Below are positions 40,777 to 45,490 of a stretch of DNA of 45,490 nucleotides, one piece after another. The notes beneath the pieces are model-generated. The model worked only from the letters and a program-made list of their open reading frames with translations, searched no databases and was not told where the DNA came from. The DNA is from a virus. Numbering within the stretch: the first letter of the stretch is position 1; each line of letters begins with the position of its first letter. The stretch is taken from positions 1 to 45,490 of IMG/VR virus record IMGVR_UViG_3300035182_000788; one strand, written 5' to 3'. Position numbers and translations under genes: made by a program.

Positions 40777-41721
40777 ATGGCACAAAATCACCAACAAATT
40801 GCGCACCGCTGGGCCCAGCGTAACCCCGATCTGAAAGCCAAAGGCTTTAACGTGATCGCGGAAGGCTTGACCATTTTTTCCTATGGGCACCATTTCCCGA
40901 TTGCGCGCTGGTTTCAGCCGATCGGCAAGGGCTCGCCCGATTGGGCAATCTGGTTCAACGCGCGCGGCTATTCAACCAGTACCGCAAAGCACAAGAATTT
41001 CGCGAGCCACGCCATTCCATCGGGCGTCCAGGTTTTCACCCTGCCCGATGATTTGTGGATCCCCGATCTTGACGGCTGCGGGTTCAACGCAAAGCAAATG
41101 CGCGACGCAATCAAGCACTACCTTGCAAAAGCTGTCGCATGGTATGAAGCGCAAGCGCTGGAATCTTTCCAGAATGCCGCCCGCGCCCGGTCAAATGCGC
41201 CTTGGCTTACTCGACAGGCGGAATCGTACCTTGCCGGGGCCGAGCGGCTGTCACGCCTTTACGGGCAGACTTACAAGCCCGCCGATATGTCCGATCTCAA
41301 AGCCCGTGCGGACAAGCGCGCGGCCGATATGAAGCGCGAAGCGGCAAAGGCTGCAAAGACTCGGGAGATTGCCCAGCGCGCCGCCTACGCCGAAGCACGT
41401 GCAAAATTCCTTGCCGGTGAACCGGCACGCTATTTTTTGGATCTCGACGGAACGGCGCTTGTCCGCCGGTCGCCGGTTACGGGCGAATTCTTGGAGACGT
41501 CGCAAGGCGCAAGCGTTCCGTGGGAACATGCGGTCAAGGCGTTTCGGGCAATCCGGGCCTGTCGCGAGCGCGGCACGTCCTGGAAGCGCAACGGGGAAAC
41601 CATCCGTGTCGGTCATTTCCAAATCGACGAAATCGACGCCAGCGGCAACATGAAGGCGGGCTGTCACCTGTTTAGCTGGGCGAATATGTCGGCGCTCGCG
41701 ATTGCGGAAGGGGTGTTCTGA
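40777..41721 (+). CDS. Conserved phage/plasmid hypothetical protein, 314 aa
   Basis: ATG 40777 has TGGAG at good spacing; ATG 40762 lies within that site. The N-terminus has GLTIFSYGHHFPIARWF, a pattern of proteins that occur in phages and plasmids near replication genes. The middle is a Lys/Arg/Ala-rich helix (DLKARADKRAADMKREAAKA), probably a coiled coil. The C-terminus has IRVGHFQIDEIDASGNMKAG followed by CHLFSW. Function unknown. Its stop is coupled to a 16-residue reading frame. Confidence 0.7.
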   Translation: MAQNHQQIAHRWAQRNPDLKAKGFNVIAEGLTIFSYGHHFPIARWFQPIGKGSPDWAIWFNARGYSTSTAKHKNFASHAIPSGVQVFTLPDDLWIPDLDGCGFNAKQMRDAIKHYLAKAVAWYEAQALESFQNAARARSNAPWLTRQAESYLAGAERLSRLYGQTYKPADMSDLKARADKRAADMKREAAKAAKTREIAQRAAYAEARAKFLAGEPARYFLDLDGTALVRRSPVTGEFLETSQGASVPWEHAVKAFRAIRACRERGTSWKRNGETIRVGHFQIDEIDASGNMKAGCHLFSWANMSALAIAEGVF

Positions 41722-41771
41722 TGGTCGGCAAGGTGTGGCAAATGCCAACGAACGAAGGGGCGGGCGAATGA
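41721..41771 (+). CDS. Possible 16-residue coupling peptide
   Basis: It shares a base with the preceding stop (TGATG), and its own stop overlaps the next ATG (ATGA). It reads MVGKVWQMPTNEGAGE. It may exist only to carry ribosomes from the 314-residue gene to the next one. Confidence 0.35.
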   Translation: MVGKVWQMPTNEGAGE

Positions 41772-42097
41772 TCCACATTTGCAACCGGGGCGGCGCGGTC
41801 ATTCGGACCAGCCGCAACCTGGCCGGGATCCTGACTTATGCGCGCAAGGTGGCGGCCGTCGAGCGGGTGACAATCCATCCGGCGGACCATGACCGGCAAT
41901 TCCCGGTCAAGTTCGATTTTTTCGACGGCTCTTACGCGTGGGTATTTTTCGCAGATTGGCGCGTGGCTTCCGATTGGATCCTGTCGCGCCGGTCATGGCG
42001 TTGGGGTGATTGGCGGCGCCAGTACGCCCACAATAGCGGCCCGGCCGTGGCGGGTTATTCGCCCGCTGTCATGCGCTACTATGGGAGCGGGAACTAA
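41768..42097 (+). CDS. Hypothetical protein, 109 aa
   Basis: MIHICNRGGAVIRTSRNLAG is followed by FDFFDGSYAWVFFADWRVAS and a Trp/Arg-rich segment (WILSRRSWRWGDWRRQYAHN). The composition suggests a small aromatic, basic domain. GGGGCGGGCGA precedes the start. No family. Coupled at both ends (ATGA, TAATG). Confidence 0.65.
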   Translation: MIHICNRGGAVIRTSRNLAGILTYARKVAAVERVTIHPADHDRQFPVKFDFFDGSYAWVFFADWRVASDWILSRRSWRWGDWRRQYAHNSGPAVAGYSPAVMRYYGSGN

Positions 42098-42243
42098 TGG
42101 CAAGGCAACAGACGAAAAAAGAGCGGATCACCAAAGAGGAATTCCGCGCCCTGGGCGGCTTGTCAAATCCCAAGCTATTCAGGTTGCAATCTCGCGGCGG
42201 TGCTTGGCGCTACTATATCAACCATTCTTTTGGGGTTGTGTGA
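42097..42243 (+). CDS. Basic small protein, 48 aa
   Basis: MARQQTKKERITKEEFRALG then GLSNPKLFRLQSRGGAWRYY is highly basic, with KEEFRALGGLSNPKLFR as a possible DNA-binding helix pair. It is coupled on both sides (TAATG, TGATG). Confidence 0.6.
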   Translation: MARQQTKKERITKEEFRALGGLSNPKLFRLQSRGGAWRYYINHSFGVV

Positions 42244-42431
42244 TGAATATTGAAAGCAAAGCCTACAAGGTCAGCACTGTGGCAATCCTGCCCGGTCAAG
42301 TCGAGATCAAACACCGCAAATCGGGGCGCTGCTACTATATACCAGCCGTTCCGGCCTTGTCGGTCAATGCCCTGGCGGCTATGCATGAACGTGATTTTGA
42401 CGCGCTTTGCGCCGATCTGACAGGGGCTTAG
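42243..42431 (+). CDS. Hypothetical small protein, 62 aa
   Basis: MNIESKAYKVSTVAILPGQV is followed by EIKHRKSGRCYYIPAVPALS, a beta-hairpin-like part, and a helix ALAAMHERDFDALCADL. No family. Its start is coupled to the preceding stop. Confidence 0.6.
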   Translation: MNIESKAYKVSTVAILPGQVEIKHRKSGRCYYIPAVPALSVNALAAMHERDFDALCADLTGA

Positions 42432-42435
42432 GGCC

Positions 42436-42507
42436 ATGCTGCTATTTCTCGGGATTGTGCTTATCGCTTGGCTGGTCGCGTGCGCTGTCGCTGGCGCGCT
42501 GCCCTGA
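42436..42507 (+). CDS. Single-helix membrane micro-protein, 23 aa
   Basis: MLLFLGIVLIAWLVACAVAG followed by ALP is one transmembrane helix. It starts four bases after the preceding stop with AGGGG upstream. Such peptides can regulate membrane enzymes or be small holin-like factors; no role is evident. Confidence 0.45.
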   Translation: MLLFLGIVLIAWLVACAVAGALP

Positions 42508-42583
42508 TCTGGGATTGTCAAGCGCAAAGAGGCTATTGCCTCTAAGAAACATTTCACTAAGCGTTGACGCTTCGGAATGGAAA

Positions 42584-42614
42584 AGCCCGCCACGCGGCTG
42601 AAACGTGGCGGGCT
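42584..42614 (+). terminator. Strong hairpin ahead of the primase operon
   Basis: AGCCCGCCACG pairs perfectly with CGTGGCGGGCT around a 9-base loop. There is no T-tract downstream (CCCAATGCC), and only 20 bases separate it from the next start codon, so it may be a partial terminator or a leader structure controlling the zinc protein and primase. Confidence 0.55.
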
Positions 42615-42634
42615 CCCAATGCCTTGGAGGGGCA

Positions 42635-42775
42635 ATGTCGCTTCTACTGCACCCAAACGGCCGACGCAAGGCCGAAACATTCGTGGGGCCCCCTTGTGCC
42701 AAGTGCGGGGAAGTCTTGCGCTATGTGGGCAGGGGAAAGCGTTGCGTTGCCTGTCAGCGCAAAGGCAATCGCTAG
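42635..42775 (+). CDS. Zinc-ribbon micro-protein coupled to primase, 46 aa
   Basis: CAKCGEVLRYVGRGKRCVAC gives a complete four-cysteine zinc ribbon (CxxC-N13-CxxC), followed by QRKGNR. TTGGAGGGG is a near-perfect ribosome binding site. Its stop shares one base with the GTG start of the primase-polymerase (TAGTG). Many primases need a zinc module for template binding, so this could supply it in trans (inference). Confidence 0.7.
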   Translation: MSLLLHPNGRRKAETFVGPPCAKCGEVLRYVGRGKRCVACQRKGNR

Positions 42776-44697
42776 TGCAGCCGCTTCCCCCGCAGTTGGA
42801 AGGCTGCAAAATTTTCCCATGCGCTCCAGGGACAAAGGATCCCGCGACCACGCATGGCTGGAAAGAGGCAAGCAACGATCCCGAGCAAATCGCGCGATGG
42901 ATGCGCGTCAACCCAGAATTCAATTGGGCCGTTGCGACTGGCCTTAGCGGGCTGTTTGTTTTCGACATTGACCCGGCCGGGCTCGATTGGTGGGCAAAGC
43001 TGCTAGAGCGCGACGCCCAGATACGGGAAGCGGTTTCCCGTGCATTCCAGGTCAGGACGCCCAAGGGCGGCTTGCACGTCTATTTCAGGGGTGAGGGGCC
43101 CAGCACGGCCAGCCGCATCGCGGAAGGGATCGACACCCGGGGCGGGATCAACAAGGCCGGGAAGATCATTTCTGGCGGCTATGTGATCCTGCCCGGATCC
43201 AAGACGAAGGCCGGGCCAGGGCGCGTTACCGGGATCTACGAAGCTTTGCCGGGCGGGGTGATTGCACCGCTGCCGACGTTCATGGCGGCGATCGTTCCCG
43301 AGCGGAAGAAAACCGACACGCTCGGACTGACCAAAAACCCCGACAAGGATCTGCCCCGGAACGTCAAGACGGCCAACGATCTTATCGAAAATTACGTCAA
43401 GTCGGGACGTGTTTCGGTTGAGGGGAAGGGGGGCAACAATCTCGCTTTCCAGGTCTGCGCGTCGATACTCGACAAGGCGATTTCGCCCGGGCTCGCGTTC
43501 GATCTGCTATGGGAAAAGTGGAACCCCTACTGTCAGCCGCCTTGGGATGAATGGGAACTGGAAACGCTGGTCCGCAACGCAGCGAACCACGGAGAGGATG
43601 CGGAAAGCGGGGCCAAGGGGCACCAATCAAACGAGGATGCGTTTGCGGCCTTCGTCGGCTATCAGGCGCCCGACATTGCCAATATCAGCAGCGAACGCCA
43701 AGCGCGCACCAAGCTGCAATTCATCCACGACTATGCCGATAGCGTGGGAGATCCCGAGTGGTTGATCCCGGGCGTGCTGCCGCGCCAGGGCGTCGGGATG
43801 ATGTACGGGGAAAGCGGAAGCTACAAATCCTTCATCGCGCTCGACCTGTGCCTGACGCTGGCCTTCGGGATCCCAGGGCAATGGGAGAACCCGAATCCCG
43901 AAAAACAGGATGTCCTGTATTTTGCCGGTGAGGGGCCTGTGGGCATGGCAAAGATGCGTTTCCCGGCTTGGATGGAACATTTCGGACAGGAATTCCGCAG
44001 CGACCATCGGATGATGTTCAAGAACCGCGTGCCCTTCTATTCGGACACGGAAGAGTGGGAGCATATCAAACAGGATCTGGGCGAGATCAAGGCCAAGCCT
44101 GTGCTGATCGTGATCGACACGCTTTCCCGGCTGATGACTTCGATGGACGAAAACACGTCCAAGGATGCTGTCACCGTTATGAATTTTCTCGAACAGCTTG
44201 CGGCCTATTATGAGTGCTTTGTGCTGTTCATCCACCACACCGGCAAGGATGCGAGCAAGGGTGCACGGGGATCTGTGGTCTATTACGCGAACGCCGATAC
44301 GGTCATGTCCACGCGCAAGCTGGAAAACGGTTCGCAGTTCAAGATCCACAAGCACAAAGACGCCGACGTAGAGGATAGCACACGCTTTTTCGAAGTGAAG
44401 CCCCGGCTCGATTCGATCGTGCTAGTCGAGACGAAAGACGCGCCGATCGAGATCGACAAAAAGGGCAAGGCGACGATCGGCTGGGCATCACTCAAGGAAG
44501 TGCTTGCGCTGCTGTCCGAGGAATTCCCGACCGGGACCACAACGGTCCATCTGGCAATGTCGATAAGCCTGAAATACGGCGTCGAGCGTGCCCGCGTCGA
44601 GCGGACGCTGATGGGCTCGGAAGAATTGAAAATTCTACACTCGGGCAACCAATGGTCCGTGCCGGGAACCGGGGAAAAGAAGGAATTTGACCTGTGA
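42775..44697 (+). CDS. Primase-polymerase with RepA-like helicase domain, 640 aa
   Basis: The N-terminal bifunctional primase/polymerase domain has GCKIFPCAPGTKDPATTHGW, VATGLSGLFVFDIDP (catalytic D-x-D) and RTPKGGLHVYFRG (His). A linker follows, then a RecA/RepA-type ATPase with GESGSYKSFIALDLCLTLAF (Walker A) and AKPVLIVIDTLSRLM (Walker B), then FIHHTGKDASKGARGS. It would prime and unwind DNA. GTG 42775 is chosen by the TAGTG overlap; longer in-frame readings would overlap the zinc gene. It ends KKEFDL, and the stop overlaps the methyltransferase GTG. Confidence 0.85.
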   Translation: MQPLPPQLEGCKIFPCAPGTKDPATTHGWKEASNDPEQIARWMRVNPEFNWAVATGLSGLFVFDIDPAGLDWWAKLLERDAQIREAVSRAFQVRTPKGGLHVYFRGEGPSTASRIAEGIDTRGGINKAGKIISGGYVILPGSKTKAGPGRVTGIYEALPGGVIAPLPTFMAAIVPERKKTDTLGLTKNPDKDLPRNVKTANDLIENYVKSGRVSVEGKGGNNLAFQVCASILDKAISPGLAFDLLWEKWNPYCQPPWDEWELETLVRNAANHGEDAESGAKGHQSNEDAFAAFVGYQAPDIANISSERQARTKLQFIHDYADSVGDPEWLIPGVLPRQGVGMMYGESGSYKSFIALDLCLTLAFGIPGQWENPNPEKQDVLYFAGEGPVGMAKMRFPAWMEHFGQEFRSDHRMMFKNRVPFYSDTEEWEHIKQDLGEIKAKPVLIVIDTLSRLMTSMDENTSKDAVTVMNFLEQLAAYYECFVLFIHHTGKDASKGARGSVVYYANADTVMSTRKLENGSQFKIHKHKDADVEDSTRFFEVKPRLDSIVLVETKDAPIEIDKKGKATIGWASLKEVLALLSEEFPTGTTTVHLAMSISLKYGVERARVERTLMGSEELKILHSGNQWSVPGTGEKKEFDL

Positions 44698-45490
44698 CCG
44701 CGTGGTATAACGAACCAGACCCTTACGCTGCGCAATGGCTTCGCAACCTGATTGCGGCTGGTCACATTGCGCCGGGCGTGATCGACGAACGGCCAATTCA
44801 GGAAGTCGAGCCGTTCGAACTGTCGGGCTTCACACAATGTCATTTCTTCGCCGGGATCGGTGTCTGGTCGCACGCGCTGCGCCGGGCGGGCTGGCCCGAC
44901 GATCAACCGATCTGGACGGGCTCTTGCCCATGCCAGCCGTTCAGCGCCGCAGGCAAGCAAAAAGGATTTTCCGATGATCGACATTTGTGGCCCTACTGGA
45001 AAAACCTTATTGACGTCTGCAAACCTGCAATCGTCGTTGGAGAGCAAGTTGCGTCTGCGCTCGAATGGCTCGATCTTGTATCGTCTGAAATGGAAGCAGC
45101 GGGCTACGCCTTCGGGGCGTCTGATTTGTGCGCTGCGGGGTTCGGCGGCGCGCATATCCGCCAGCGACTTTATTTTGTCGGGCTGGTCAACACCGAACAC
45201 AATGACAGGTGGGCAGACGAGCCGGGGCGGGGATCGGATCGGGGAACCGCTAATGGCGGGGCAGGCGGTGCTTTGCGGTTGGCCGACCACGACGACGCGG
45301 GATTGGAAAGACGGCTCGGAATGCCTGAACGTGGGGATCAACGGGCTCTTGGGCCGGGCGGTGTGGCTGGTGCAGCCCATGCGCCTATGCTCGGACGGGA
45401 AGCTGCTGACTGGCTTTTCTGCCGGGATGGAAAGTGGAGGCCAGTTGAACCCAGCTCATTCCCGTTGGCTCATGCGGCTCCCGCCCGAGT
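44694..45490 (+). CDS. Cytosine-5 DNA methyltransferase, N-terminal part, runs off the right end
   Basis: The GTG start overlaps the primase stop (GTGA) with AAGGAA upstream. The C5 methyltransferase motifs are in order: motif I FFAGIGVWSHALRRAGW, motif IV TGSCPCQPFSAAGKQ (catalytic Cys in PCQ), motif VI-like GEQV, motif VIII HIRQRLYFVG. The variable region follows, and motif X is in the left-end part. It would methylate cytosine in phage DNA, probably to evade restriction. Beyond ~45180 a second frame (+1) is also open and family-like. Gene complete only by circular joining. Confidence 0.85.
   Translation, partial: MTAWYNEPDPYAAQWLRNLIAAGHIAPGVIDERPIQEVEPFELSGFTQCHFFAGIGVWSHALRRAGWPDDQPIWTGSCPCQPFSAAGKQKGFSDDRHLWPYWKNLIDVCKPAIVVGEQVASALEWLDLVSSEMEAAGYAFGASDLCAAGFGGAHIRQRLYFVGLVNTEHNDRWADEPGRGSDRGTANGGAGGALRLADHDDAGLERRLGMPERGDQRALGPGGVAGAAHAPMLGREAADWLFCRDGKWRPVEPSSFPLAHAAPAR
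45202..45490 (+). CDS. Overlapping frame B of the methyltransferase, right-end part
   Basis: In the +1 frame the DNA reads GWSTPNTMTGGQTSRGG, then CGWPTTTTRDWKDGSECL, then [18 protein letters not shown] and onwards. GWPTP- and RDWKDG-type segments are common in the variable region of annotated phage C5 methyltransferases. The same bases in frame A read LADHDDAG, also a common type (LADAD). An in-frame ATG is at 45202. Wrapped to 259, it would give about 127 residues. Whether it is translated is unknown. Confidence 0.4.
   Translation, partial: MTGGQTSRGGDRIGEPLMAGQAVLCGWPTTTTRDWKDGSECLNVGINGLLGRAVWLVQPMRLCSDGKLLTGFSAGMESGGQLNPAHSRWLMRLPPE
45365..45490. repeat. Terminal direct repeat of the window, right copy
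   Basis: These 126 bases are identical to 39-164. The sequence just left of it differs from bases 1-28, although the protein it encodes in frame B remains similar (GLLGRAVWLVQP against [11 protein letters not shown]), so the left end may be a variant read or part of an uncollapsed internal repeat. Confidence 0.9.

Noticed and set aside
1-45490. Integrase, attachment site or lysogeny repressor
   Set aside because: No recombinase or CI-type repressor was recognised; the MerR-like and AlpA-like HTH proteins alone are not enough to claim lysogeny.

Overview
The window looks like a nearly complete, probably circularly permuted or circular-mapping genome of a tailed phage. It is GC-rich, gene-dense and almost free of intergenic DNA. 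Its morphogenesis genes follow the order of the P22-like podoviruses: terminase, portal, scaffold, coat, gp4-like, gp10-like, then gp14/gp7/gp20/gp16-like ejection proteins. No integrase, CI-type repressor or partition module was recognised, so a virulent lifestyle is the simpler reading. The host cannot be read directly. Codon and GC style and the kinds of small genes suggest a proteobacterium, perhaps an alphaproteobacterium; this is inference. The last 126 bases (45365-45490) repeat bases 39-164 exactly, and one cytosine-5 DNA methyltransferase gene runs off the right end and resumes at the left end.

Layout. (1) Bases 1-11201, plus strand, hold replication and nucleic-acid metabolism: the methyltransferase 3' end, a MerR-like HTH protein, a PAPS-reductase-like ATP-pyrophosphatase, an SNF2-type helicase, a RecB/Cas4-type nuclease (DUF2800-like), a DUF2815-like single-strand DNA binding protein, a family A DNA polymerase bracketed by two free-standing HNH endonucleases, and a RuvC-like resolvase. 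(2) Bases 37632 down to 10926, minus strand, hold the late region: small early-late genes, a GP88-like protein, terminase subunits, a third HNH gene, portal, scaffold, coat, tail and fibre proteins, four P22-like ejection proteins including a lytic transglycosylase, then holin, GH24 endolysin and a nested Rz/Rz1 spanin pair. (3) Bases 37633-38319 are the only long non-coding stretch: a divergent control region with repeats and an AT-rich palindrome, a good candidate origin or operator region. (4) Bases 38320-45490, plus strand, hold a chain of very small translationally coupled genes, two HTH paralogues, a primase-polymerase/helicase and the methyltransferase.

Genes are packed with 1-4 base overlaps (ATGA, GTGA, TTGA, TAATG, TGATG), so translational coupling seems to dominate expression.

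Most notable observations. (a) A recurrent C-terminal peptide, LEYDL/MEFDL/KEFDL, whose DNA also forms the ribosome binding site and overlapping start of the next gene. (b) Two overlapping frames at the methyltransferase 3' end that both look like conserved phage methyltransferase C-termini, and both end in LEYDL. (c) A +1 frameshift at TTT_CGA in the DNA polymerase, exactly at the catalytic Exo I DxE motif. (d) A gp10-like tail gene split in two by a LamG-like gene. (e) A second frameshifted small gene at the head of the right operon.
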